A program made the translations under genes and the position numbers. Positions 35,216 to 43,986 of a DNA stretch of 55,522 nucleotides are shown here, in pieces. The DNA lies in contig NZ_KE386808.1 of NCBI RefSeq assembly GCF_000428865.1, forward strand, positions 38,417-93,938, given 5' to 3'. Below the pieces are notes generated by a model, which saw only the letters and a program-made list of their open reading frames with translations, made no database searches and was not told the DNA's origin. This DNA comes from Eremococcus coleocola DSM 15696 (lineage in GTDB: Bacteria > Bacillota > Bacilli > Lactobacillales > Aerococcaceae). Positions within the stretch are counted from its first letter, which is position 1. Every line of letters starts with the position of its first letter.

Positions 35216-35689
35216 ATGAGTACTGTTTTAGAAAAAGTAAGACCCATTATTGAAGAGACGGTTGCAGCCAATGATTGTCGGTTAGTTGATTTAGAATATC
35301 TTAAAGAAGGTCCTAATTGGTATCTTAGAGTATACGCCGATAAAGACGGCGGGATTGACTTAGATGACTGTGCTTTTATCAGTGAGAAGTTAAGTGAGGC
35401 GCTCGATTTAATCAAACCAGATCCTTTTCCTAAGTCTTATTATTTAGAAGTTTCTTCACCAGGAGCTGAACGTCCTTTGAAGACAGCGGCTGATATTGAG
35501 GCGGCAGTGGGCGAATATGTTCATTTTGACTATTATGTACCCCAATATGGTGAGAAATTCCATGAAGGCAACTTGCTAGCTGTGGAAGATACACTTTATC
35601 GTATTGAAGTCAAAGACAAGACCCGTCGCAAAGAACTTGAAATTGATAAGAAGGCGGTTGCTAAAGCGCGTCTAGCGATTGAATTTTAA
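35216..35689 (+). CDS. rimP: Ribosome maturation factor RimP
   Basis: RimP helps assemble the 3' domain of the 30S subunit. The 157-residue protein has the two-domain layout: an N-terminal alpha/beta domain with CRLVDLEYLKEGPNWYLRVY and ISEKLSEALD, and the YYLEVSSPGAERPLK signature. A C-terminal SH3-like barrel follows (FHEGNLLAVEDTLYRIEV). The ribosome-binding site is GGTGAGAGGTGAAG. It is the first gene of the operon with nusA, ylxR, rplGA, infB and rbfA. Confidence 0.97.
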   Translation: MSTVLEKVRPIIEETVAANDCRLVDLEYLKEGPNWYLRVYADKDGGIDLDDCAFISEKLSEALDLIKPDPFPKSYYLEVSSPGAERPLKTAADIEAAVGEYVHFDYYVPQYGEKFHEGNLLAVEDTLYRIEVKDKTRRKELEIDKKAVAKARLAIEF

Positions 35690-35707
35690 TAAGGTTAGGA
35701 GATAGAA

Positions 35708-36955
35708 ATGAGTAAAGAATTAGTTCAAGCCATGCAGGTATTAGAAGAAGAAAAAGGTATCTCTGCAGATGTCATCAAAGATGCTTTAGAATCTGCCTTG
35801 GTTTTAGCTTATAAACGGAATTATGACCAATCCCAAAATGTGGAAGTGGTCTTTAATGCGGATAAGGGAACGATAAAGGTCTTCCAAGTGAAAAAAGTTG
35901 TGGAAGAAGTTAATGATCCTAATGAAGAAATCGCCCTCAGTGATGCGCTTGATATTCATAAAGCCTATGAATTAGATGACACCATCAAATTTGAAATTAC
36001 CCCTAAAGATTTCGGACGGATTGCAACCCAAACAGCCAAGCATGTTATTTTGCAACGCTTACGGGAAGCAGAACGTAATATTGTTTATGATGAGTATATT
36101 CAATATGAAGATGAAATTTTGAATGGCACGGTAGAACGCCAAGACAATCGCTTTATCTATATAAACTTAGGCAAGATTGAAGCGGTCATGCCAGTGCGGG
36201 AACAAATTCCAACAGAAGAATTAACCATGGATCAACGGGTGAAAGTGTATGTTTCTAAAGTCGACAAAACCAATCGTGGGCCACAAATTATTGTATCGCG
36301 GGCACATGCTAACTTCTTACGTCGGCTCTTTGAAAACGAAGTGCCTGAAATTTTCAACGGGATTGTAGAAATCATGTCCATTGCTCGTGAAGCAGGTGAC
36401 CGGTCTAAGGTGGCTGTACGGTCTCAAGATAGTCAAATCGATCCAATCGGTACCTGTGTCGGAGCAGGGGGAGAACGGGTTAATACAATTGTGGCCGAAC
36501 TTAATGGGGAAAATATTGATATTGTTGAGTATGATGATGATCCCGCTCAATTTATCAAAAATGCAATGAGCCCTTCACAAGTCATTGATGTCGTCTTCAA
36601 TGATCCTGAAAATCCTAACCACTGTATCGTGGTAGTGCCTGATTATCAATTATCCCTCGCTATCGGTAAAAAAGGCCAAAATGCCCGTTTAGCTGCCCGT
36701 TTAACTGGTTACAAGATTGATATTAAGTCAGAAAGTGATTTCCGAGTTTACCAAGAAGAAATGGCCAACCAAGACCTAACGAGTCAGGAAGTCGATATGA
36801 TGGAAGGTCAAGAAGTCCTAGCCGCAGATGCTAGTATGGTAGAAGATCCAGTGACTGAATCACTCGAAGTCGTCGAAAATATGGAGGAAAATCCAGACTT
36901 CGAAGATATTATTGAAGATGAAGAAGCTACTGAGTCAGATGAAATTTTAGACTAA
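35708..36955 (+). CDS. nusA: Transcription termination/antitermination factor NusA
   Basis: NusA binds RNA polymerase and nascent RNA and enhances pausing and termination. The 415-residue protein has the N-terminal RNAP-binding domain (about 1-130), an S1 domain (LNGTVERQDNRFIYINLG), KH1 with GTCVGAGGERVNTIV, and KH2 with LAIGKKGQNARLAARLTGYK. The C-terminus is an acidic tail (EDIIEDEEATESDEILD) instead of the enterobacterial AR repeats, as usual in Firmicutes. NusA stimulates intrinsic terminators, so it could act on the rimP leader hairpin 500 bases upstream; that feedback is inferred. Confidence 0.98.
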   Translation: MSKELVQAMQVLEEEKGISADVIKDALESALVLAYKRNYDQSQNVEVVFNADKGTIKVFQVKKVVEEVNDPNEEIALSDALDIHKAYELDDTIKFEITPKDFGRIATQTAKHVILQRLREAERNIVYDEYIQYEDEILNGTVERQDNRFIYINLGKIEAVMPVREQIPTEELTMDQRVKVYVSKVDKTNRGPQIIVSRAHANFLRRLFENEVPEIFNGIVEIMSIAREAGDRSKVAVRSQDSQIDPIGTCVGAGGERVNTIVAELNGENIDIVEYDDDPAQFIKNAMSPSQVIDVVFNDPENPNHCIVVVPDYQLSLAIGKKGQNARLAARLTGYKIDIKSESDFRVYQEEMANQDLTSQEVDMMEGQEVLAADASMVEDPVTESLEVVENMEENPDFEDIIEDEEATESDEILD

Positions 36956-36977
36956 GCTAATTGAGGAGCGAAATGAA

Positions 36978-37277
36978 ATGACCCAGACTAAGAAAACTAA
37001 AAAAATTCCCATGCGAAAATGTGTGGTTTCTGGTCAAATGTTTCCCAAAAAAGAATTGGTTCGGATTGTAAAAACACAAGACAATGAAGTCTTTATTGAT
37101 CCAAGTGGTCGTAAAAATGGTCGCGGCGCTTATATTGCTTTAGTGCCTGAGTATGCAGAAAAAGCCCGAAAAGAGAAGACTTTTAATAAAGTGTTCGGCA
37201 TTAATATTGCAGACGATTTCTATGACCAACTCTATGAATATGTAGACCATCAAAAGGCCAGACAGGAATTACTATGA
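36978..37277 (+). CDS. ylxR: YlxR-family RNA-binding protein (RNase P modulator RnpM)
   Basis: The 99-residue basic protein has the YlxR signature RKCVVSGQMFPKKELVRIVK and the loop DPSGRKNGRGAYIALVPE. In B. subtilis the protein was linked to RNase P RNA binding (RnpM). ATG 36978 is correct because the ATG at 36973 is followed at once by a stop; GAGGAG precedes it. Its stop overlaps the start of the next gene (ATGA), so translation is coupled. Confidence 0.95.
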   Translation: MTQTKKTKKIPMRKCVVSGQMFPKKELVRIVKTQDNEVFIDPSGRKNGRGAYIALVPEYAEKARKEKTFNKVFGINIADDFYDQLYEYVDHQKARQELL

Positions 37278-37594
37278 AAGCAAGTGAAAAAGAATTAAAT
37301 ATGTTAGGCCTCTGCCAAAGAGCAGGCAAATTAGTGTCAGGAGACGAATTAGTAGAGAAAGCGCTGAAACAAGGCAAAGTTCATGTCCTAATTTGTGCCT
37401 CAGATGTCAGTGTTAAAACACTAGACCGCTATCAAAAGTATAGCCAGGCCTACCAAGTACCACTAAATACCCATTTTAATAAAATCCAATTGAGTCATGC
37501 TATCGGTAAAAGCCGCAGTCTTTGTGGTATTCAAGATAGAGGAATGGCTAAGAAATTTTTATCATATACTACTGGAAGTGAGGAAACTATATGA
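37274..37594 (+). CDS. rplGA: L7Ae-family ribosomal protein (YlxQ)
   Basis: The 106-residue protein has an L7Ae/L30e fold: LNMLGLCQRAGKLVSGDELV, then VHVLICASDVSVKTLDRY and a Gly/Lys-containing RNA-contact loop. Homologues bind kink-turn RNAs, and B. subtilis YlxQ is nonessential. It sits in its usual place between ylxR and infB, and its start overlaps ylxR by four bases. Confidence 0.94.
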   Translation: MKASEKELNMLGLCQRAGKLVSGDELVEKALKQGKVHVLICASDVSVKTLDRYQKYSQAYQVPLNTHFNKIQLSHAIGKSRSLCGIQDRGMAKKFLSYTTGSEETI

Positions 37595-37620
37595 TAATCG
37601 ACTAATAGGAAGGTGATTAT

Positions 37621-39966
37621 ATGACGTCAATGCGTGTCTATGAATTCGCGAAACAACATAAACTAACAAGTAAGGCTGTCTTAGATTTAGCAAAGAAGAA
37701 CGGGATTGAATTTGCTAGCCATATGTCTTCAGTTTCTGAGGAGAACCAAAAGAAATTACAGGACCTAGTTCAAGGAACAGCACCAAGCAAACCAGCACCA
37801 GAAAAAGCTAGTTCCAAAGCTAAAGCTACTCCAGTAGACAAGGCAAAATCAGAAAAACAGGGCTCTCAAGCTCAGCCAAAAGCTTCTTCTAAACCAGAAC
37901 AAGCTAAAGCTAAGGCGGGTCAAGGATCAGTTAAAGCCAGTGCAAACAAAGAAGCGGCTAAGGATAATAAGACGCATCAAGTTAAAGATCATAAGCCGAC
38001 AGCTGACCAATCTAAGTCCAATCAAGGTGATTTTCAAAAAAATAATTCAAATCAACGAAATAATAACCAACGAAATAATAATCAACGAAACAATAACCAG
38101 GATAACGGCTCTGGTCGGTCTAATCGTCGTCGTCGGGGAAATCGCCGTCGTGGTAACCAACAAAATAATCAAACTCCATCTAAAGGTCTTACTCAACGGA
38201 AACATAAAGATTTACCTGAAACTTTTGAATACTCAGAAGGGATCAATATTCAAGATATCGCTAAGGTATTTCACCGGGATGCCACTGAGATTATTAAGAA
38301 ACTCATGATGTTAGGTGTTATGGCTAACCAAAACCAAGCCTTATCCAAAGATGTGATTGAATTAATCGCGATGGAATATGGGGTAGAACCGATTGAAAAA
38401 GTGGAAGTAGATAAGTCTGATTTGGAACTCTACTTTGAAGAAGAAATTCCAGAAGAAGCTAAAAAAATACGCCCACCTGTTGTTACGATCATGGGACACG
38501 TTGACCATGGTAAAACGACCTTACTTGACCAGTTACGTCATACCTCTGTAACGGCTGACGAAGCCGGCGGAATTACCCAACATATCGGAGCCTACCAAGT
38601 TGAGGTCGATGGTAATACGGTAACCTTTCTAGATACACCAGGACATGAGGCCTTCACCACCATGCGGGCGCGTGGTGCTGATGTGACCGATATTGCTATT
38701 ATTGTTGTGGCGGCTGATGATGGGGTTATGCCTCAAACTGTCGAAGCCATTAACCATGCCAAAGCAGCCAATGTACCAATCATTATTGCAGTTAATAAGA
38801 TTGATAAACCAACAGCCAATCCAGACCGAGTTAAACAAGAATTAACCGAATACGGTATTATTCCAGAAGATTGGGGCGGCGAAAATATCTTTGTTGAGAT
38901 TTCCGCTAAGATGAACTTGAACTTAGATGAATTATTAGAAATGATTCTCTTAGTGGCAGAAGTCCAAGAATTAAAGGCAGACCCTAACCGGATGGCTATT
39001 GGATCTGTAATTGAAGCTCGTCTTGATAAGTCACAAGGCGCGACAGCTACCTTACTAGTTAAAGAAGGTACCCTTAAAGTCGGGGACCCTATTGTAGTGG
39101 GTAACACATACGGCCGCGTTCGTACCATGACCAATGACAAAAACCGTCGCATTAAGACAGCTGGTCCGGCGACTCCGGTCGAAATCACAGGTCTAAATGA
39201 TGCCCCTCAAGCGGGTGACTTATTCGTTGTCTTTGAAGACGAAAAATCTGCCCGGGCAGCCGGTGAAGAAAGAGCCATGCGGGCCCAAGAAGCCCAACGG
39301 AATTCAACTAAGAAGGTCACTCTTGATAACTTATTTGAAAGCCTACAAGAAGGCGAATTGAAGTCTGTTAATGTAATTATTAAGGCGGACGTTCAAGGTT
39401 CTGTTGAAGCTCTTGCTGCTTCTTTACAAAAGATTGAAGTTGAAGGAGTTAAAGTTAATATTGTCCACAAGGCTGTCGGTGCGATTAACGAAAGTGATGT
39501 CACTTTAGCTAATGCTTCTGGTGCCATTGTGATTGGCTTCAATGTTCGTCCAACAGTTCAAGCGCGTCAATTAGCAGATCAAGAAGAAGTGGATATTCGT
39601 TCATATCGAGTTATTTACAATGTGATTGAAGAAATTGAAACCGCCATGAAGGGTATGTTAGACCCTGAATTCGTGGAAGAAGTAACGGGACAAGCTGTGG
39701 TACGTGAAACCTTTGTGGTTTCTAAACTTGGTACGATTGCTGGGGCATTTGTGACCGATGGCTACATCGAACGTTCTGGTCAAGTCCGCTTAATTCGCGA
39801 TAATATTGTAATTTTTGAAGGCGATATTGCTAGCTTGAAACGGTATCAAGATGATGTCCGTGAAGTGAAAAAAGGCTTTGATTGTGGTTTGATGATTGAA
39901 AATTACAATGATATTAAAGTGGATGATGTGATTGAAGCCTTCCATATGGTCGAAGTAAAACGATAA
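37621..39966 (+). CDS. infB: Translation initiation factor IF-2
   Basis: IF-2 is the GTPase that places fMet-tRNA on the 30S subunit. The 781-residue protein has an N-terminal IF2_N domain ([20 protein letters not shown]) and a low-complexity Lys/Ala/Gln/Asn linker (about 55-190). The linker contains three near-perfect QRNNN repeats and an Arg-rich [13 protein letters not shown] stretch. A second IF2_N follows, and the G domain has [14 protein letters not shown] and NKID. The beta-barrel and C2 domains end the protein. AGGAAGGTGATT precedes ATG 37621; an in-frame ATG nine bases later is a possible alternative. Confidence 0.98.
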   Translation: MTSMRVYEFAKQHKLTSKAVLDLAKKNGIEFASHMSSVSEENQKKLQDLVQGTAPSKPAPEKASSKAKATPVDKAKSEKQGSQAQPKASSKPEQAKAKAGQGSVKASANKEAAKDNKTHQVKDHKPTADQSKSNQGDFQKNNSNQRNNNQRNNNQRNNNQDNGSGRSNRRRRGNRRRGNQQNNQTPSKGLTQRKHKDLPETFEYSEGINIQDIAKVFHRDATEIIKKLMMLGVMANQNQALSKDVIELIAMEYGVEPIEKVEVDKSDLELYFEEEIPEEAKKIRPPVVTIMGHVDHGKTTLLDQLRHTSVTADEAGGITQHIGAYQVEVDGNTVTFLDTPGHEAFTTMRARGADVTDIAIIVVAADDGVMPQTVEAINHAKAANVPIIIAVNKIDKPTANPDRVKQELTEYGIIPEDWGGENIFVEISAKMNLNLDELLEMILLVAEVQELKADPNRMAIGSVIEARLDKSQGATATLLVKEGTLKVGDPIVVGNTYGRVRTMTNDKNRRIKTAGPATPVEITGLNDAPQAGDLFVVFEDEKSARAAGEERAMRAQEAQRNSTKKVTLDNLFESLQEGELKSVNVIIKADVQGSVEALAASLQKIEVEGVKVNIVHKAVGAINESDVTLANASGAIVIGFNVRPTVQARQLADQEEVDIRSYRVIYNVIEEIETAMKGMLDPEFVEEVTGQAVVRETFVVSKLGTIAGAFVTDGYIERSGQVRLIRDNIVIFEGDIASLKRYQDDVREVKKGFDCGLMIENYNDIKVDDVIEAFHMVEVKR

Positions 39967-39985
39967 TAAAGGAGGACCCTCAGCT

Positions 39986-40336
39986 ATGGCTAAATATCGG
40001 GTTGGACGTGTCCGTCAAGAAATATTACGGGAAGTCAATGAAATTCTCTTACGTGAAATCAAGGATCCACGGGTTGAAGGTGTGACGATTACTGATGTCG
40101 ATTTGACCGGGGACCTACAACACGCTACTATCTATTATTCAACCTTATCTGACTTAGCAGGTCAGCGCCAAAAACAACAAGCTGGTCTTGAGGCTGTGAC
40201 CGGTAAAGTCCGATCAGAATTGGGGAAACGTTTGAAGATTTATAAGACACCTGAAATTCGTTTTGAACGAGATGCATCAGTTGATTATGGTAATAAGATT
40301 GATTCCTTACTAAATCAACTTAAAAAAGATGAATAG
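39986..40336 (+). CDS. rbfA: Ribosome-binding factor A
   Basis: RbfA assists 16S rRNA 5'-end processing and 30S maturation, especially in the cold. The 116-residue KH-fold protein has YRVGRVRQEILREVNEILLR, then DPRVEGVTITDVDLTGDLQH and the LRIYKTPEIRFERD-like motif (LKIYKTPEIRFERDASVDYG). AAAGGAGG precedes the ATG. It is the last gene of the operon and is followed by a strong terminator. Confidence 0.97.
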   Translation: MAKYRVGRVRQEILREVNEILLREIKDPRVEGVTITDVDLTGDLQHATIYYSTLSDLAGQRQKQQAGLEAVTGKVRSELGKRLKIYKTPEIRFERDASVDYGNKIDSLLNQLKKDE

Positions 40337-40352
40337 TATATGCTTATAATAG

Positions 40353-40390
40353 GGGCAGGCCAGGAAAATCTTTGATTTTCGGCTTGCCTT
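40353..40390 (+). terminator. Terminator of the rimP-rbfA operon
   Basis: GGCAGGCC plus GAAAATC pairs with GATTTTC plus GGCTTGCC (40354-40384), one mismatch, followed by six T. Confidence 0.9.
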
Positions 40391-40460
40391 TTTTGCTGGC
40401 TTTTGCTAGTTAAGGGAGTTGAGACTGGGGGGAACAAGCATAAATTCTTGACTTGGCTCT

Positions 40461-40890
40461 AAAGTAAAGAAAAATAAGCCGTAGATTCTTGAGTTCTTTT
40501 AAAGTAAAGAAAAATAAGCTGTGGATTCCTGAGTTCTCTCAAAGTAAAGAAAAATAAGCCGTAGATTCCTGAGTTCTTTTAAAGTAAAGAAAAATAAGCT
40601 GTGGATTCCTGAGTTCTTTCAAAGTAAAGAAAAATAAGCTGTGGATTCCTGAGTTCTCTCAAAGTAAAGAAAAATAAGCCGTAGATTCCTGAGTTCTTTT
40701 AAAGTAAAGAAAAATAAGCTGTGGATTCCTGAGTTCTTTCAAAGTAAAGAAAAATAAGCTGTGGATTCCAGACTTATCCCAAAGTAAAGAAAAATAAGCT
40801 GTGGATTCCTGACTTCTTTCAAAGTAAAGAAAAATAAACGGTGGATTCCAGACTTATCCCAAAGTAAAGAAAAATAAGCCGTAGATTCCT
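40461..40890. repeat. Tandem array of eleven 40-bp units between rbfA and truB
   Basis: Units begin at 40461 and then every 40 bases to 40861, each starting AAAGTAAAGAAAAATAA. The first 17 bases are identical in all copies, and variation is limited to the second half. Typical second halves are GCTGTGGATTCCTGAGTT + CTTTC, or GCCGTAGATTCCTGAGTT + CTTTT. Copies 2-4 (40501-40620) and copies 5-7 (40621-40740) are identical over 120 bases. Copies 8 and 10 share CAGACTTATCCC. Copy 11 diverges after 30 bases. Since 40 is not a multiple of 3 and stops occur, it is not coding. There are no unique spacers, so it is not a CRISPR array. Confidence 0.95.
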
Positions 40891-41077
40891 TACTTTGAGA
40901 TTAAGTGAAGAATTTTTGCGCTGGCTCGATTAACTTATCTTGAAGCTTATATAAAAAGTGACCCCATTGCGACCGACACTTGGAAAAATCAACAAGTCTC
41001 AGATTCAGGGCAAGTGCCAATAGCCTTATTATTAGACATTTGATATAATAAGTGAGTATTTGCAGAGGAGGGTGCGT
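40891..41077 (+). promoter_or_regulatory. truB upstream region with extended -10 promoter
   Basis: After the repeats, 150 bases hold nothing recognisable until TG-A-TATAAT (41041-41049), an extended -10 with a poor -35. The start site would be near 41056, only about 20 bases before the start codon. Confidence 0.55.
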
Positions 41078-41995
41078 ATGACTTACCATGGAATTCTTCC
41101 CATAAATAAACCTAAGGGTATGACCAGTCATGATGTGGTCTTTAAAGCCCGGAAACTACTAAAAATGAAAAAAATTGGCCATACTGGCACACTGGATCCC
41201 GATGTTGAGGGGGTCTTGGTCCTCTGTCTTGGCAAGGCAACTAAATTGGTCAACTATCTAATGGAGTCACCCAAGGCTTATCAAGGTGGCATCTTCTTAG
41301 GACAGGCGACCGAAACGGAAGATGCTTCTGGAGCAGTGATTGCCTCGCAACCGGTCTTAAATCCGCTGACCGACGCCCAAGTGGACCAGGCTATGGCTGC
41401 TATGACCGGAGAAATCCAACAGATTCCGCCTTATTATTCTGCGGTGAAAGTTAAGGGAAAACGACTTTATGAATATGCCCGCACGGGTCAAAGAGTAGAA
41501 CGCCCGGTTCGCCAGGCTCAAATCTATGACTTCCAGCGTCAGGGCGCTACCCTTTATGACCCGCAGGACCAAAGTCAAAGTTGGAATTTCCAAGTAACCT
41601 GCTCAAAAGGAACTTATGTCCGAACCTTGGCAGTAGACTTAGGCAAGTCTCTGGGCTATCCTGCTCACATGACTTGGTTGCAAAGAACCATGGCAGCCGG
41701 ATTTAGCTTAGACCAGACCTATAGTCTAGCTTGGTTGGATCAAGCCAGCCCTAGCCAAATTGAAGCCGCTATTTATTCTTTGGACCATGTGAAGAAGATT
41801 CTACCATGGCTAGCATTAAAGCCAGACCAGGTTTTCTCCATCCAGCATGGTCAAGTAGTCGACCAAGACTTTTTTGACCAAGACCTGAGTCAGGCTACCG
41901 CCCTCTATTACCAAAATCAGTTATTAGCGATCTATGGCCCTCATCCCGACAAGGCGGGCCGCTTGAAACCCTTTGCCATGTTTCCCGACCTGTAG
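41078..41995 (+). CDS. truB: tRNA pseudouridine(55) synthase
   Basis: TruB makes pseudouridine 55 in the T-loop of tRNAs. The 305-residue protein has GILPINKPKGMTSHDVV and GHTGTLDPDVEGVL with catalytic Asp at residue 40. PPYYSAVKVKGKRLYEYAR and SKGTYVRTLAVDLG follow. A PUA-like C-terminal region completes it. I chose ATG 41078 after GAGGAGGG; the in-frame TTG at 41060 precedes the ribosome-binding site. ribF follows by 24 bp, the usual truB-ribF pair. Confidence 0.97.
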   Translation: MTYHGILPINKPKGMTSHDVVFKARKLLKMKKIGHTGTLDPDVEGVLVLCLGKATKLVNYLMESPKAYQGGIFLGQATETEDASGAVIASQPVLNPLTDAQVDQAMAAMTGEIQQIPPYYSAVKVKGKRLYEYARTGQRVERPVRQAQIYDFQRQGATLYDPQDQSQSWNFQVTCSKGTYVRTLAVDLGKSLGYPAHMTWLQRTMAAGFSLDQTYSLAWLDQASPSQIEAAIYSLDHVKKILPWLALKPDQVFSIQHGQVVDQDFFDQDLSQATALYYQNQLLAIYGPHPDKAGRLKPFAMFPDL

Positions 41996-42019
41996 ATTTG
42001 CCTAGAAGAAAGGAATACT

Positions 42020-43009
42020 ATGCAAGTTATTGAAATTACTCATCCTTATCATCCAACCGATATTGTTGACCAAGACATCGTCTTAGCCCTAGGCTTTTTT
42101 GATGGGGTTCATTTAGGCCACCAACATGTGATTAAAGTGGCTCAGGCCTATGCCCAAGCTCAAGACCTACCTTTAGCCGTGATGACCTTTGACCAACAGC
42201 CTAAGATTTTCTACTCTGAGTTAAAGGCCAGTGAGGTGGAATATGTTTCTAGCAACCAACGCCGGACTGAATTGTTTGCTGAATTAGGCGTAGACTATCT
42301 CTATATGGTCCACTATTCTCATGAATTTGGTAGTCAAAGTCCGCAAGCCTTTGTGGATGATTATATGGTGGGACTCCATGCAAAAATCGTGGTAGCTGGC
42401 TTTGATTACACTTATGGTCCCAGTCATCTGGCTAATATGCAGACCCTGCCTATGCATGCTAAAGGCCGTTTTAAAGTAGTAGAAGTTCCTGAATTACAAG
42501 TGCAAACCCATAAGGTAGGCAGTCGCTTTATTCTCGATTATTTAAAAGAAGGCCAGCTCGACCAGGCTAATTTAGAATTAGGCTATATTTATCAGACTCA
42601 TGGTAAAGTGATCCATGGGGAAAAAAGAGGGCGGACCATTGGTTTTCCCACGGCAAATATTCAACATTTTGGCCAACAGGTTATCCCCAAGATTGGTGTC
42701 TATGTGGTGGCGATTAAGGTTGAAAATATTTGGCACCGAGCAATGGCTTCCATTGGTTATAATGTGACTTTTCCGGGTGACAGGGGTCTTTCAATAGAAG
42801 TTTATATTCTAGATTTTGCTCAAGATATCTATGGGCAAGAAGTGGATATTCGTTGGTACCATTATTTACGCGGTGAAATCAAATTTGATTCAGCTCAAGG
42901 TTTGATTGATCAGTTGAACCAGGATAGAGAAGATACGATTCTTTATTTCCAAGCCCATCCAGATTATCAAAGGGAGGATAGTCTAGCCCATGAAGAAACA
43001 ATTGATTAA
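42020..43009 (+). CDS. ribF: Bifunctional riboflavin kinase / FAD synthetase
   Basis: RibF phosphorylates riboflavin to FMN and adenylates it to FAD. The 329-residue protein has an N-terminal nucleotidyltransferase domain with LALGFFDGVHLGHQHV. The C-terminal flavokinase domain has GKVIHGEKRGRTIGFPTANI and IGYNVTFPGDRGLSIEVYIL. In most flavokinases this region reads NVGxxPTF, so the IGYNVTFPG variant differs slightly. The gene end overlaps the start of the next gene by 20 bases, so they are translationally coupled. Confidence 0.96.
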   Translation: MQVIEITHPYHPTDIVDQDIVLALGFFDGVHLGHQHVIKVAQAYAQAQDLPLAVMTFDQQPKIFYSELKASEVEYVSSNQRRTELFAELGVDYLYMVHYSHEFGSQSPQAFVDDYMVGLHAKIVVAGFDYTYGPSHLANMQTLPMHAKGRFKVVEVPELQVQTHKVGSRFILDYLKEGQLDQANLELGYIYQTHGKVIHGEKRGRTIGFPTANIQHFGQQVIPKIGVYVVAIKVENIWHRAMASIGYNVTFPGDRGLSIEVYILDFAQDIYGQEVDIRWYHYLRGEIKFDSAQGLIDQLNQDREDTILYFQAHPDYQREDSLAHEETID

Positions 43010-43838
43010 TATTTTCTTAGTAACCCTAGGATCTTTTATTTATTCAGTCGCCATTTCTTCCGTCATTATTCCTAATAATTTAGGGGAAGGTGGCGTTACT
43101 GGGATTACAGTCATTCTCTATTATTTATTTTCTATCCCACCTTCTCTTACTAACTTATTGATTAATGCAGGAATTTTGATTTTAGGCTGGAAGCTTTTAG
43201 ATCGTTTGACCATTTATTATACGATTTTATCCGTGGTCCTCTTGTCCTTCTTCTTACGCTATGTGAATCTAGGACAATTTATGCCAGGCAATAGTTTTGT
43301 GTCGGCCATGTTAACCGGAATATTAATTGGTGTGGGCCTAGGACTTGTGATTCTTGGTCATGGTACCACAGCCGGTTCGGATATTGTGGCCATGATCTTT
43401 AAAAAATACTTTGGCATTGCGGTGTCGTCAACGATTCTAATTTTCGACGTGATCGTAGTGGGCATCCTCTTTTTTATTATCGGATTGGAAAATGGGTTGA
43501 TCACTTTAACAGCAATTTTTATCACGTCCTATATCCTCAATTATATTTTAGAAGGTTTGAATCCTAAGAAACAATTAATCATCATCTCCAACCATAATAG
43601 TGAGATTGCAAAAGCCATCCAAGATAAAATTGGACGGGGGATTACTGTTTTTCATGGCCATGGTTTCTACACACGACAAGACAAAGAGATTCTTTATGTA
43701 GTGATTAATCGGATGCAATTAGTTCCGACCCAACGGATAATTAACCGAATTGATCCCAGGGCCTTCGTTACTGTGTCCTCCATTCAACAAGTATATGGTG
43801 AAGGTTTTTCCTTAAGTATTGAACCTAAACAAGATTAA
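42990..43838 (+). CDS. YitT-family membrane protein, second paralogue
   Basis: The 282-residue protein has the same plan as the YitT protein at 12919. About five helices include VIIPNNLGEGGVTGITVILY and a glycine-rich VGLGLVILGHGTTAGSDIVA, followed by a cytoplasmic DUF2179 domain (KQLIIISNHNSEIAKAIQDK, RGITVFHGHGFYTRQDKEIL, DPRAFVTV). Function is unknown. ATG 42990 lies inside the end of ribF, with GGGAGGATAG just upstream. Its terminator is a CIRCE-like palindrome. Confidence 0.87.
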   Translation: MKKQLINIFLVTLGSFIYSVAISSVIIPNNLGEGGVTGITVILYYLFSIPPSLTNLLINAGILILGWKLLDRLTIYYTILSVVLLSFFLRYVNLGQFMPGNSFVSAMLTGILIGVGLGLVILGHGTTAGSDIVAMIFKKYFGIAVSSTILIFDVIVVGILFFIIGLENGLITLTAIFITSYILNYILEGLNPKKQLIIISNHNSEIAKAIQDKIGRGITVFHGHGFYTRQDKEILYVVINRMQLVPTQRIINRIDPRAFVTVSSIQQVYGEGFSLSIEPKQD

Positions 43839-43848
43839 AAAAGTAAAA

Positions 43849-43884
43849 TTAGCACTCTATACAAAAGAGTGCTAATTTTTTTAG
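43849..43884 (+). terminator. Perfect CIRCE palindrome doubling as the yitT-type gene terminator
   Basis: TTAGCACTC (43849-43857), nine bases, GAGTGCTAA (43867-43875) is the exact CIRCE consensus and is followed by seven T. It lies 29 bp before the -35 of hrcA. It can terminate the upstream gene and bind HrcA. Confidence 0.85.
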
Positions 43885-43903
43885 TCTTTTTGAAGGTAAG
43901 TCC

Positions 43904-43932
43904 TTGACAGGGGCTAGGCTAGGGTGTATTAT
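43904..43932 (+). promoter_or_regulatory. hrcA operon promoter
   Basis: TTGACA (43904-43909), 17 bp, TATTAT (43927-43932). The predicted start site is near 43939, right at the second CIRCE. Confidence 0.8.
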
Positions 43933-43940
43933 AATGACAG

Positions 43941-43967
43941 TTAGCACTTAGGTAATTAGAGTGCTAA
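43941..43967 (+). promoter_or_regulatory. CIRCE operator at the start of the hrcA transcript
   Basis: TTAGCACTT (43941-43949), nine bases, GAGTGCTAA (43959-43967): one mismatch from the consensus. Its position at the transcription start is the normal HrcA target. Confidence 0.92.
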
Positions 43968-43986
43968 TGATAAAAGAGGTGATTTT

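Noticed and set aside
37940-38308. 122-residue gene inside infB
   Set aside because: It is an out-of-frame shadow of the Asn/Arg-rich IF-2 linker, with no ribosome-binding site.
38733-39188. Minus-strand 151-residue frame in infB
   Set aside because: Antisense shadow of the IF-2 G domain with no start signal.
40461-40890. CRISPR array
   Set aside because: The 40-bp units abut with no unique spacers; differences are shared point variants, and no cas gene is present.
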